Assembly (NCBI GenBank): GCA_016193115.1
Contig: JACPSV010000288.1
Location: 1-8,168, forward strand
Length of the DNA: 8,168 nt
Reading direction: 5' to 3'
Origin: Elusimicrobiota bacterium
GTDB taxonomy: Bacteria > Elusimicrobiota > Elusimicrobia > 2-02-FULL-39-32
A program made the position numbers and the translations under genes. The stretch's first letter is position 1. Every line of letters begins with the position of its first letter. The notes beneath the pieces are model-generated. The model searched no databases, was not told the origin of the DNA, and saw only the letters and a list, made by a program, of their open reading frames with translations. Shown here one piece after another: positions 1-6,665 of the stretch.

Positions 1-570
1 CAAATCGGTTCCGATTCCAAACTTTTACCGGGAACCATGCTTTTGGGAAAAACTCGTGTCGGAACAGGTTGCCACATCGGACCCAACAGTTTTATCGAAG
101 ACTCCGAGATCGGGAACGGAGTGACCGTACGCGCCTCTTTCGTTTATGGAACTCAGGTGAAAGACGGCGTACAAATCGGACCTTTCAGCCATATCCGCAA
201 AGGAACGGTCCTCGCTAAAGGAGCGCGCATCGGAAACTTTACGGAAATAAAGAACTCTTCCATCGGACAAGAGACAAAAGTTTCCCACCTTTCCTACATC
301 GGCGACGCTTCTTTGGGGCATGAGATCAATGTGGGCGCAGGAGCGATCACCTGCAACTTTGATGGAAAAAAGAAACACAGGACGGTCATCGGATCCAAAT
401 CCTTTGTCGGTTCCAACGCCAATTTGATTGCCCCTCTGCAGATCGGAGCCCGCGCTGTGATTGCCGCCGGTTCAACCGTAACTCAAACCGTGCCGCCGGA
501 TTCTCTGGCGATTGAGAGAGCGCCTTTCGTGATTAAACCAGGGTGGACAAAGAAAAAAAGGGAGAATTAA
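1..570 (+). CDS. glmU: Bifunctional GlmU, C-terminal acetyltransferase part (5' truncated)
   Basis: This is the last 189 codons of GlmU; the reading frame is open from base 1, so the N-terminal uridyltransferase domain lies outside the window. The protein makes UDP-N-acetylglucosamine in the cytoplasm for peptidoglycan and lipopolysaccharide; the domain seen here acetylates glucosamine-1-phosphate using acetyl-CoA. The sequence shows left-handed beta-helix hexapeptide repeats (IGPNSF, IEDSEIG, VQIGPF, ARIGNF). It also has the family hallmarks GNFTEIKNSSIG, SHLSYIGDASLG (the catalytic His is the codon at about 286-288) and GAGAITCNFDGKKKHRT, followed by IAAGSTVTQTVP. The end, FVIKPGW plus a short basic tail, is normal for GlmU. 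The ATG at 37 is internal. The stop lies 3 bases before prs, so the two are probably co-transcribed. Confidence 0.96.
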   Translation, partial: QIGSDSKLLPGTMLLGKTRVGTGCHIGPNSFIEDSEIGNGVTVRASFVYGTQVKDGVQIGPFSHIRKGTVLAKGARIGNFTEIKNSSIGQETKVSHLSYIGDASLGHEINVGAGAITCNFDGKKKHRTVIGSKSFVGSNANLIAPLQIGARAVIAAGSTVTQTVPPDSLAIERAPFVIKPGWTKKKREN

Positions 571-573
571 CCT

Positions 574-1530
574 ATGACTCAGAATAACCATACGTTGAAA
601 GTTTTTTCCGGGAATGCGAACCTGCCCCTGGCGGAGGAGATCTGTTCCATTTTGGAAATTCCTATGGGCAAAGTGTATGTCGGGCGGTTTCCGGACGGCG
701 AAGTGGAGGTGAAGATCGAAGAAAATGTCCGCGGCGCGGACTGTTTTGTGGTGCAGCCCACCTGTTTCCCCGCCAACGACAATCTGATGGAACTGCTTCT
801 CCTGATTGATGCCCTCCGGCGCGCCAGCGCCGACCGTATCACCGCCGTGCTCCCTTACTATGGTTATGGCCGGCAGGACCGCAAAGCCGAACCGCGCGTC
901 CCCATTTCCGCAAAGTTGGTCGCCAATCTGATCCAGGCCGCCGGCGCTCACCGCGTTCTAACGATGGATCTGCATGCCGGACAGATCCAAGGGTTCTTCG
1001 ATATCCCCGTGGACCACCTCTATGCCAATCCCGTGATCATTGATTACTTCAAACGGAACCCGTCTTTGAACGAGTCCGGAAACCTGGTGATTGTCTCTCC
1101 GGACGCGGGAGGCGTGGAAAGAGCGCGGGCGTTCGCCAAACGATTGGAAGCGGATCTGGCGATTGTGGACAAACGGCGTCTCTCGCCGCGCGAAGCGGCG
1201 GTCATGAACATCGTCGGCGACGTGAACGGAAAGAACGTGATCCTGATTGACGACATCATTGACACCGCAGGCACCCTTTCCAAAGCCTGCACGGCTCTGC
1301 ACAACGCGGGCGCAAAAAAGATTTATGCCGGCTGCGCGCACGCCATATTCGCCGGACCGGCCATCGAGCGGCTCAACAGTTGCCGATTTGAAGAGATTGT
1401 GGTCACAAACACGATCCCTCTGCGCCAAACCAAACCGCCCTATGTGACGGTTCTTTCGGTGGCGAGGCTTCTGGCCGAAGCGATTGAAAGAACACATTTT
1501 AGTTCCTCTATCAGCGAACTTTTTGTATAA
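574..1530 (+). CDS. prs: Ribose-phosphate pyrophosphokinase (PRPP synthetase)
   Basis: A 318-residue protein of normal length for class I PRPP synthetases. It transfers pyrophosphate from ATP to ribose-5-phosphate, giving PRPP for purine, pyrimidine, histidine, tryptophan and NAD synthesis. Visible motifs are the N-terminal FSGNANLPLAEEI, the catalytic flexible loop YYGYGRQDRK (about 95-104) followed by RVPISAKLVANL, the divalent metal/ATP segment DLHAGQIQGFF (132-142) with IPVDHLYANP, SPDAGGVERA (175-184), and the PRPP-binding loop VILIDDIIDTAGT (222-234). The segment often read as ATHGVFSGPA in relatives is CAHAIFAGPA here (254-263); its His is kept. GGGAG at 560-564 lies 9 bases before the ATG and is a good Shine-Dalgarno. 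It directly follows glmU, a pairing common in bacteria. Confidence 0.97.
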   Translation: MTQNNHTLKVFSGNANLPLAEEICSILEIPMGKVYVGRFPDGEVEVKIEENVRGADCFVVQPTCFPANDNLMELLLLIDALRRASADRITAVLPYYGYGRQDRKAEPRVPISAKLVANLIQAAGAHRVLTMDLHAGQIQGFFDIPVDHLYANPVIIDYFKRNPSLNESGNLVIVSPDAGGVERARAFAKRLEADLAIVDKRRLSPREAAVMNIVGDVNGKNVILIDDIIDTAGTLSKACTALHNAGAKKIYAGCAHAIFAGPAIERLNSCRFEEIVVTNTIPLRQTKPPYVTVLSVARLLAEAIERTHFSSSISELFV

Positions 1531-1531
1531 T
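1526..1531 (+). promoter_or_regulatory. Candidate -10 box of an internal promoter for rplY
   Basis: A perfect TATAAT at 1526-1531 overlaps the prs stop codon (TAA 1528-1530) and lies 35 bases before the L25 ATG. No good -35 lies 16-18 bases upstream (TTCCTC at 1503-1508 is weak), so this is a tentative promoter. It would let the ribosomal protein and pth be expressed independently of glmU-prs. Confidence 0.45.
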
Positions 1532-1566
1532 AGAAGTTTGGTACTAAACTTAAGGAGAAGAGTGTC

Positions 1567-2289
1567 ATGGAAAGCTTAATATTGGAAGCAGAATCGAGAG
1601 AAACCCTCTCAAACGGTGGTCTCAAGGGCCTGAGAAAACAAGGATGGGTTCCCGCAATCCTTTACGGAGGATATCAGGGGGAAGTTTTGTCCCAAAACAG
1701 GCTCCTGAAAGTTCCGGAAAAGAGTTTGATCAAAACTTTGGGCAAACATAACGCCGTAGTCGAGTTGAAGATAGGAACCGAAACGGCTCCGGTCGTGATC
1801 AAGGAAATCCAAAAACATATTATTACGCAGAAACCGATACATGTAGATTTCCAGATAATCAGCATGACAGAAAAACTGGAAGTGATGGTGCCCGTCCATT
1901 TCGTAGGCGAATCGCCGGGAGTCAAACTGCACGGAGGCATCCTGCAGCACGTGGTGCGCGAACTCAAAGTCTCAGCTCTGCCTAAAGATATCCCGCAGGA
2001 AATCCCAGTGGACGTTTCCCAGCTGGATATCGGCCATGGAATCGCCGTTTCCCAACTGACAGTCATCCCAGGAGTGCAGATCCTTGTGGACCCGCACCAG
2101 TTAGTCGCCAACGTGGTGGCGCCCACTATTCTGGAAGAAACAACTGCGGCCGCCGCGCCTGCGACCACAGAACCGGAAGTCATAGCCAAGGGAAAGAAAC
2201 CGGAAGAAGAGGCAGAGGCAGCCCCTGCCAAACCTGGCGAGAAGCCCGCAGCCTCCCCAGCTAAAACCGCCGCCCCACCCGCGAAATAA
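1567..2289 (+). CDS. rplY: 50S ribosomal protein L25, CTC/TL5 type
   Basis: A 240-residue two-domain L25 (general stress protein Ctc family) that binds 5S rRNA in the large ribosomal subunit. The N-terminal L25 domain covers about residues 4-95, with VPAILYG (28-34) and the conserved strand EIQKHIITQKPIHVDF (80-95). The C-terminal TL5-type domain runs from about 101 to 187. The last 50 or so residues (190-240) are a low-complexity, probably disordered tail rich in Ala, Pro, Glu and Lys; many Ctc proteins have such tails. AAGGAG at 1552-1557 lies 9 bases upstream of the ATG, a strong Shine-Dalgarno. It sits in the usual place between prs and pth, and its TAA is one base from the likely pth start, which suggests translational coupling. 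Confidence 0.95.
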   Translation: MESLILEAESRETLSNGGLKGLRKQGWVPAILYGGYQGEVLSQNRLLKVPEKSLIKTLGKHNAVVELKIGTETAPVVIKEIQKHIITQKPIHVDFQIISMTEKLEVMVPVHFVGESPGVKLHGGILQHVVRELKVSALPKDIPQEIPVDVSQLDIGHGIAVSQLTVIPGVQILVDPHQLVANVVAPTILEETTAAAAPATTEPEVIAKGKKPEEEAEAAPAKPGEKPAASPAKTAAPPAK

Positions 2290-2290
2290 C

Positions 2291-2848
2291 CTGTTTCAGA
2301 TACGGTTTATCATCGGATTAGGGAACCCCGGCAGTTCCTATAAAGGCACTCCTCATAATTTGGGGCGGGAAACCGTCGGTTTCCTGGCGGAAAGAAAAGG
2401 TTTGCGCTGGAAGAAGAACGATGGGTATGAGTGGACCGATTCCCAACCATCGTACGTGCGCTTAAAGACATACATGAACCTTTCCGGAGAAGCGGTCTCG
2501 CAACTTCTCAGGGAGAAGAGCGTTTCCCCGCCTGAGATTCTGATCTGCAGCGATGATTTTGATCTCAACCTGGGAACGATCCGTATCCGCAAACAAGGTT
2601 CTGCCGGAAGCCATAAGGGACTGCAATCCGTCATTCAGCGCATCCAAACGGAGCAGTTTCCCCGTCTGAGGATTGGCGTTGGGCCGCTTCCTAAAGATCA
2701 AGATCCGGCTGAGTTTGTTTTAAAACCCTTTTCCAAAGGGGATTGGGAGATGGTTCGCCAAGCCATTGAAACCGCTTCTTCCGCGATCGAAATGATTCTC
2801 ACAACCGGTTTGGATAAGGCGATGAACCATTTTAATCGCCCTATTTGA
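2291..2848 (+). CDS. pth: Peptidyl-tRNA hydrolase, with non-canonical start codon
   Basis: The enzyme releases peptides from tRNAs that drop off the ribosome, recycling tRNA in the cytoplasm. Counted from CTG 2291 the protein has 185 residues, the usual Pth length. Conserved elements are FIIGLGNPG with the active-site Asn12, YKGTPHN with catalytic His22 (TRHN in most relatives), RLKTYMNLSG with Asn63, SDDFDLNLG with Asp88, and GSAGSHKGL. In the last, Lys109 takes the place of the Asn found in E. coli (N114). The frame is open from 2186, but no ATG, GTG or TTG occurs before TTG 2360, which lies beyond the catalytic His. CTG 2291 (MFQIRFIIGLGNPG) best fits the family; ATA 2300 (MRFIIGLGNPG) is the other option. 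No Shine-Dalgarno is visible, so reinitiation after L25 is plausible. The gene is certain, the start is not. Confidence 0.9.
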   Translation: MFQIRFIIGLGNPGSSYKGTPHNLGRETVGFLAERKGLRWKKNDGYEWTDSQPSYVRLKTYMNLSGEAVSQLLREKSVSPPEILICSDDFDLNLGTIRIRKQGSAGSHKGLQSVIQRIQTEQFPRLRIGVGPLPKDQDPAEFVLKPFSKGDWEMVRQAIETASSAIEMILTTGLDKAMNHFNRPI

Positions 2849-2873
2849 CAGAAAATAGTAAATTTTATCTAAT
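2845..2873 (+). promoter_or_regulatory. Sigma-70-type promoter for the Rieske/cytochrome b operon
   Basis: A perfect -35 TTGACA (2845-2850) is followed by a 17-base AT-rich spacer and TCTAAT (2868-2873), five of six matches to TATAAT. The -35 overlaps the pth stop codon (TGA 2846-2848). The expected transcription start near 2880 would leave a leader of only about 10 bases before the Rieske ATG at 2891, with no Shine-Dalgarno in it. This separates the respiratory genes from the housekeeping operon. Confidence 0.75.
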
Positions 2874-2890
2874 AATGCCTTTATAAAATC

Positions 2891-3445
2891 ATGGCAGAAG
2901 AAACTAAAACAAATCCTGTAGCGCCCGCGCCAATCTCCAACCCAACGCCGACGCCAACGTCCGTTCAGAGCACGCGCCGCGACTTTCTTTGGGTCGGCTG
3001 GACCGCTTTCGCCGCTTTCTTGGCCGGCAGCGCGGCAGCCATGGGCCGGTTCATGCTTCCCAACATTTTGTACGAGTCCCCCCAAATGTTTAAGGCCGGA
3101 AGGCCTGAGGATTATCCAATCGGAGTCACCACCAAATGGATGAAAGAACAGCGGGTTTGGATTGTAAAGACATCCAAATCAGTCTATGCTCTCTGGGGCC
3201 GATGCACGCATTTAGGATGCACGCCCAACTGGTTTGACGCTGAGAAAAGGTTCAAATGTCCCTGCCATGGCTCCAACTTTACGGTAGATGGGGATGTGAT
3301 CGCGGGTCCCGCGCCCAAACCGTTGAACCGCTGCGCAATCGCATTGCTGCCGACAGGCGAAATCCTGATTGACAAATCCATCCTCGAGACCCGTCCCGGA
3401 TTCAGAGAAAATAAGCAGTTTCTGATTCCGCTCCAAGAAGCTTGA
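2891..3445 (+). CDS. qcrA: Rieske [2Fe-2S] subunit of a quinol:cytochrome c oxidoreductase
   Basis: A 184-residue Rieske protein, the electron acceptor at the quinol-oxidising site of bc/b6f-type complexes. The [2Fe-2S] ligand boxes are CTHLGC (105-110) and CPCHGS (123-128): ligands Cys105, His107, Cys123 and His126, with the disulfide pair Cys110/Cys125. The Pro loop GPAPKPL follows at 139-145. The N-terminus has a Pro/Thr/Ala-rich stretch (about 8-24), then a twin-arginine-type sequence [10 protein letters not shown] (27-36) and one hydrophobic segment (about 34-55). It is therefore probably Tat-exported and stays anchored with the cluster domain outside the membrane. The symbol is given by role, not by close homology. 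There is no Shine-Dalgarno before the ATG. It is the first gene after the promoter at 2845-2873 and lies 16 bases before cytochrome b. Confidence 0.95.
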   Translation: MAEETKTNPVAPAPISNPTPTPTSVQSTRRDFLWVGWTAFAAFLAGSAAAMGRFMLPNILYESPQMFKAGRPEDYPIGVTTKWMKEQRVWIVKTSKSVYALWGRCTHLGCTPNWFDAEKRFKCPCHGSNFTVDGDVIAGPAPKPLNRCAIALLPTGEILIDKSILETRPGFRENKQFLIPLQEA

Positions 3446-3461
3446 ACCCGAATTTACAACC

Positions 3462-5117
3462 ATGAAACTTTCTTTTGAGACTGTGAAAAAGGAAATTCTC
3501 GAACATCCCATTTGGAGATCCATGTTTCGGGGCGGGAAATGGCATGACACGGCCCGCGACCGCGCACAACACATCATTGGAAACGTCTGGCTCCATTTGC
3601 ACCCGGCAAAACTGCGCAAACGAGCCGTCCGTTTCACGTATACTTGGGGGTTAGGCGGACTTTCCTTTGGTCTTTTCTTTGTGCTCACTCTTTCCGGCGT
3701 CCTGCTGATGTTTTATTACCGTCCAACCGTGCACCTGGCCTATCAAGACATCAAAGATCTGGAATACGTGGTCACAATGGGATCCTTTTGGAGAAATTTT
3801 CATCGCTGGGCCGCCCATCTGATGGTGATCATCACAATTTTTCACATGATTCGCGTTTTTCTGACCGGCTCCTACAAATCTCCCAGGGAATTCAATTGGG
3901 TTGTAGGAACGATCCTGCTGGTTCTCACTCTCCTGCTCTCTTTCAGCGGTTATCTGCTTCCCTGGGACCAAATTGCTATCTGGGCGATCACGGTGGGATC
4001 CAACATGGCGTCCAACACGCCCATCCTAGGGGCAGAAGGTCCCTTCTCCATTGTCAACATCAAAAATGACGCCCGATTCATGCTTTTAGGCGGGACTTAT
4101 GTAGGCGAAAGCGCTCTCCTGCGGTTCTACGTTCTGCACTGCGTTGCCTTTCCTTTCATCACGGGTATTTTTCTGATTGTGCATTTCTGGAGAATCCGCA
4201 AAGACGGATTTTCTGCCGCGCCTCTGGACTTAAAAAACAAAAACGAAGAGAAAGTGGACGTATGGCCCAATCTGGTGGTGCGGGAATATCTTTACGCCAT
4301 GGCGGCTCTGGCTCTTTTAACCGCATGGGCGATTTTTATGCAAGCTCCTTTAGAAGAAGAAGCCAACGTAAACGTAACCCCGAACCCCGCCAAAGCGCCC
4401 TGGTACTTTTTAGGATTGCAGGAACTTTTGGTCTATTTTGATCCCTGGATAGCCGGCGTGGTCTTGCCCACACTCATCGTCATTGGGCTGATGGCGATCC
4501 CTTATTTGGACAACAATCTGAATGGGGTGGGTTTTTATTCCCTCAAAGAAAGACCGTTCGCGAACACTTTTTTTCTGTTTGGGATCGCCCTCTGGTTCAT
4601 TTTAATCGTGATTGGCACCTATCTGCGCGGCCCCAACTGGGCATGGTATTGGCCATGGGAAGACTGGATGCACCACAAGCCTCCCCCGCCGCCCACGTGG
4701 AGCCCTTCGAATCTGGTGGGGTCTGTTCTCTTAGGTATCTACTTTCTGGGCGGGATCATTCTTCCTCGATGGATCCGGAAAGAAATTCCCTTCAAAAAGT
4801 ATTGTTGGATAGGGATTGGCGCGATCGCCCTTTTCTCAATCGTTCTGAAACTGGTTCTGGCGAACAGGTTTGAAGTCTGGACAGGTCAAACTTTGGGTTG
4901 GGAACAGATATTTTGGGTCGTTTTTGCCGCCGCTCTTTATTACATCATGGGAATACTCGTGCCTCAGAGATATATCCGAGACCTCTCTTGGCCGCGCTAT
5001 GTCATCTCCATGCTTTTCCTTTTGATGATGGTGGGCGTACTCTTGAAAGTTGGATTGAGGCTGGGATTCAACATCAAATACATATTCAGTATCCCCCAGT
5101 TTGGTTTTAATATCTAA
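3462..5117 (+). CDS. qcrB: Cytochrome b, fused b6/subunit IV with extra C-terminal membrane helices
   Basis: A 551-residue integral membrane protein, the quinone-processing core of the complex. Two haem-ligand pairs are visible. His114/His128 have 13 residues between them ([10 protein letters not shown]...IFHMIRV). His226/His241 have 14 between them (VLHCVAF...IVHFW), the b6-type spacing rather than the bc1 type. SGYLLPWDQ (162-170) is the usual helix C/cd motif. The subunit-IV part starts near 305 with [20 protein letters not shown] stands where PEWY/PDWY is found in classical proteins. Helices E-G fall at about 328-347, 366-386 and 417-436. Three more hydrophobic segments follow (about 446-466, 481-500, 511-531), making it some 170 residues longer than mitochondrial cytochrome b. 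No Cys lies near the position that binds haem ci in b6. No Shine-Dalgarno is visible. The symbol is by role only, since Bacillus QcrB covers just the b6 part. Confidence 0.95.
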   Translation: MKLSFETVKKEILEHPIWRSMFRGGKWHDTARDRAQHIIGNVWLHLHPAKLRKRAVRFTYTWGLGGLSFGLFFVLTLSGVLLMFYYRPTVHLAYQDIKDLEYVVTMGSFWRNFHRWAAHLMVIITIFHMIRVFLTGSYKSPREFNWVVGTILLVLTLLLSFSGYLLPWDQIAIWAITVGSNMASNTPILGAEGPFSIVNIKNDARFMLLGGTYVGESALLRFYVLHCVAFPFITGIFLIVHFWRIRKDGFSAAPLDLKNKNEEKVDVWPNLVVREYLYAMAALALLTAWAIFMQAPLEEEANVNVTPNPAKAPWYFLGLQELLVYFDPWIAGVVLPTLIVIGLMAIPYLDNNLNGVGFYSLKERPFANTFFLFGIALWFILIVIGTYLRGPNWAWYWPWEDWMHHKPPPPPTWSPSNLVGSVLLGIYFLGGIILPRWIRKEIPFKKYCWIGIGAIALFSIVLKLVLANRFEVWTGQTLGWEQIFWVVFAAALYYIMGILVPQRYIRDLSWPRYVISMLFLLMMVGVLLKVGLRLGFNIKYIFSIPQFGFNI

Positions 5118-5121
5118 CGCC

Positions 5122-6492
5122 ATGAGTTTTAGGGAAGCCTTTTTCAACAAATTTTTTACGCTTAGGAATCTTTTTTTTCTCTTCAACTTTCTGGTGTTGT
5201 TTATGTTTCTCTACGCCGTTCTTAAAGACGTTCAGCGCGAGTGGAAAGACTACCAAAAAGAATACAAACGACTGGAGATCTCCAAAATCAAAGAAAAAAT
5301 GAACCGGGGAGAATCAAAAGACATTCTCAAAGATTTGCTCCGGTCCGTCCGCAGACGACCTCTGGAAATCAAACAGATTCTGGCCACGGACCTTAAACGC
5401 GTGGACCGATGCCTGACCTGCCATGTGGGTTACGACGGCCTGACCAACGCTTCTTTGATCAACGGTTTTACGGAACACCCTTTCGCAGCGCCCAAAAATA
5501 AAATCCACGATAAACACCCGTTTGACAAATACGGCTGCGCCATTTGCCACGAAGGGCAAGGACTGGCCACGACTTTCGTCGGGGCAGGACACATGCCCAA
5601 AGACGAGGCGCAAAAATCAGAGTGGAAAAAGAAATACAAATGGCATGTGGTCGAATTTTGGGAACAACCCATGAAAGCCGGTCCCTTAATTTATGCTTCC
5701 TGCAACAAATGCCATGAATCTCATCCGGACGTGGAAGGAATGGAAATCGTCAAAAAGGGTCAACAAATTTTCCGGGAGAGCGGTTGTATCGGCTGCCATC
5801 AAGTCCGCGGAGAAGGCGGCACGATCGCTCCTGACCTGGCGGAAGAAACATCGGTCAAACCTCTCACGCGAATTGATTTTGGCCATGCCGTGACGTCCGG
5901 TTTAATTACGAAAGAAGAAAGAACATTGGAGAATTGGATTCGTCTCCATTTTACGACAGCCCCAACCGCTCTGACTCCCGGCGACCCTGAAGGTCATTTA
6001 AGTCCCGATTCCAAAAATCCGCAGCCGGTGGCGCCCACCGGTATGCCCTACTTTGGATTCACGCCGGAAGAATCGGAATCTTTGGTCGCTTATGTGACCT
6101 CTCTTAAAAAAGAGATGATCCCTTACACGTACCGGATCCCGGCCGCAAAAACTCCGGAACCCCAATTTGCCAGCTCTACTGCCCACGGCCGCTATGTTTT
6201 TCAGAAATATGGGTGCGGTGGCTGTCACGGCAAGAATGCCGACAGCGGGATTCCCGTTTTCAACAAACAGGGCGGACGCGCTCCGGATCTGGTGAAAACG
6301 GTGGGCACATTTACGCGCGCAGAGCTGGTTAAAAAAATTCAGGAAGGGGTGAACCCAGAAGAGAAAGAAGATATTAAAGGACCAACCCCCCCCATCTACA
6401 TGCCCAGCTTCAAAGACAGGATCAAAGGATCTGAGATGGAAAATCTTGTGACCTACCTCCAAAGCATTGCGGTCAAAGACGAGGTATGGTAG
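5122..6492 (+). CDS. Membrane-anchored pentahaem cytochrome c, probable redox partner of the bc complex
   Basis: A 456-residue protein with five CxxCH haem-attachment sites: CLTCH (97-101), CAICH (139-143), CNKCH (194-198), CIGCH (222-226) and CGGCH (365-369). An N-terminal hydrophobic segment (about 17-34) followed by a charged, coiled-coil-like stretch (36-62) suggests a signal anchor with the haem domain outside the membrane. The first three haems form an N-terminal multihaem module. The last two sit in separate class I-like cytochrome domains, each with a candidate axial Met: PTGMPYFGF (Met308) and PPIYMPSF (Met427). Its place directly after Rieske and cytochrome b suggests it stands in for cytochrome c1 or f. 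The start chosen is ATG 5122, 4 bases after the cytochrome b stop; the in-frame TTG at 5101 overlaps that gene and adds nothing conserved. No close family name is recognised. Confidence 0.9.
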   Translation: MSFREAFFNKFFTLRNLFFLFNFLVLFMFLYAVLKDVQREWKDYQKEYKRLEISKIKEKMNRGESKDILKDLLRSVRRRPLEIKQILATDLKRVDRCLTCHVGYDGLTNASLINGFTEHPFAAPKNKIHDKHPFDKYGCAICHEGQGLATTFVGAGHMPKDEAQKSEWKKKYKWHVVEFWEQPMKAGPLIYASCNKCHESHPDVEGMEIVKKGQQIFRESGCIGCHQVRGEGGTIAPDLAEETSVKPLTRIDFGHAVTSGLITKEERTLENWIRLHFTTAPTALTPGDPEGHLSPDSKNPQPVAPTGMPYFGFTPEESESLVAYVTSLKKEMIPYTYRIPAAKTPEPQFASSTAHGRYVFQKYGCGGCHGKNADSGIPVFNKQGGRAPDLVKTVGTFTRAELVKKIQEGVNPEEKEDIKGPTPPIYMPSFKDRIKGSEMENLVTYLQSIAVKDEVW

Positions 6493-6514
6493 ACTTATTG
6501 ATCTTCGCAGAATG

Positions 6515-6619
6515 AATGGATACAACACCGCTCATGCTGAGCCTGTCGAAGCATGAGAGCCTACCGTCGGAATGGCTCATCCTTCGACAAGCTCAGGATG
6601 AGCGGAACGTATATCCATT
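6515..6619. repeat. 105-bp palindromic REP/MITE-like element with two inverted hairpin units
   Basis: Two 30-base units face each other: unit A (6528-6557) and unit B (6576-6605, inverted), identical at 27 of 30 positions. Each is also a hairpin with a perfect 7-bp stem and a 13-base loop. A pairs CTCATGC (6531-6537) with GCATGAG (6551-6557); B pairs CTCATCC (6576-6582) with GGATGAG (6596-6602). Two of the three differences are the two sides of one stem pair (G-C in A, C-G in B), so pairing is kept. The loop core TTCGACAAGCTCA resembles a palindrome common in intergenic regions of many bacteria. An outer 8-bp inverted pair, AATGGATA (6515-6522) and TATCCATT (6612-6619), bounds it. There is no U-tract, so it is not a classical terminator. 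Confidence 0.85.
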
Positions 6620-6653
6620 ATTTATACGGGAGTCAATAGTTTCATATTGAGAT

Positions 6654-6659
6654 AGGAGG
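6654..6659 (+). promoter_or_regulatory. Shine-Dalgarno that sets the start of the small cytochrome c
   Basis: AGGAGG at 6654-6659 is a full-strength ribosome binding site. It touches ATG 6660 directly, so that codon cannot be the start. It lies 6 bases before ATG 6666, the proper spacing. This contrasts with the Rieske, cytochrome b and pentahaem genes, which show none. Confidence 0.85.
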
Positions 6660-6665
6660 ATGTTC

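Larger units (their letters stand above)
6493..6659. other. Intergenic region holding a palindromic element
   Basis: These 167 bases carry no convincing gene. Most of the space is taken by the inverted-repeat element at 6515-6619. The remaining AT-rich part before the small cytochrome gene holds its ribosome binding site. No convincing -35/-10 pair and no T-tract terminator was seen. Confidence 0.7.

Noticed and set aside
1674..2231. Long antisense frame over the L25 gene, and similar minus-strand frames elsewhere (for example 958-1497, 5998-6528, 6921-7451)
   Set aside because: All lie opposite well-supported genes, show no recognisable motif and have no ribosome binding signal; they are mirror frames of coding sequence.
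2360..2848. TTG 2360 as the pth start (162 residues)
   Set aside because: It removes GLGNPG, the active-site Asn and the catalytic His, all of which are intact upstream in the same frame.
5101..5121. TTG 5101 as start of the pentahaem cytochrome
   Set aside because: It overlaps the end of cytochrome b and adds seven unconserved residues; ATG 5122 is a cleaner start.
6531..6602. The hairpins as a rho-independent terminator
   Set aside because: Neither hairpin is followed by a T-tract, and the stems are only 7 bp with 13-base loops.
6515..6619. A CRISPR repeat or tRNA-like structure in the intergenic element
   Set aside because: There are only two units, and in opposite orientation; no regular spacers, no cloverleaf and no CCA end.
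6606..6653. A promoter for the small cytochrome/fixC unit
   Set aside because: Several AT-rich hexamers are present (for example CATATT at 6643) but none has a -35 at proper distance.
6660..6665. ATG 6660 as start of the small cytochrome c
   Set aside because: AGGAGG ends at 6659 with zero spacing; ATG 6666 has the correct 6-base spacing and a better signal peptide.
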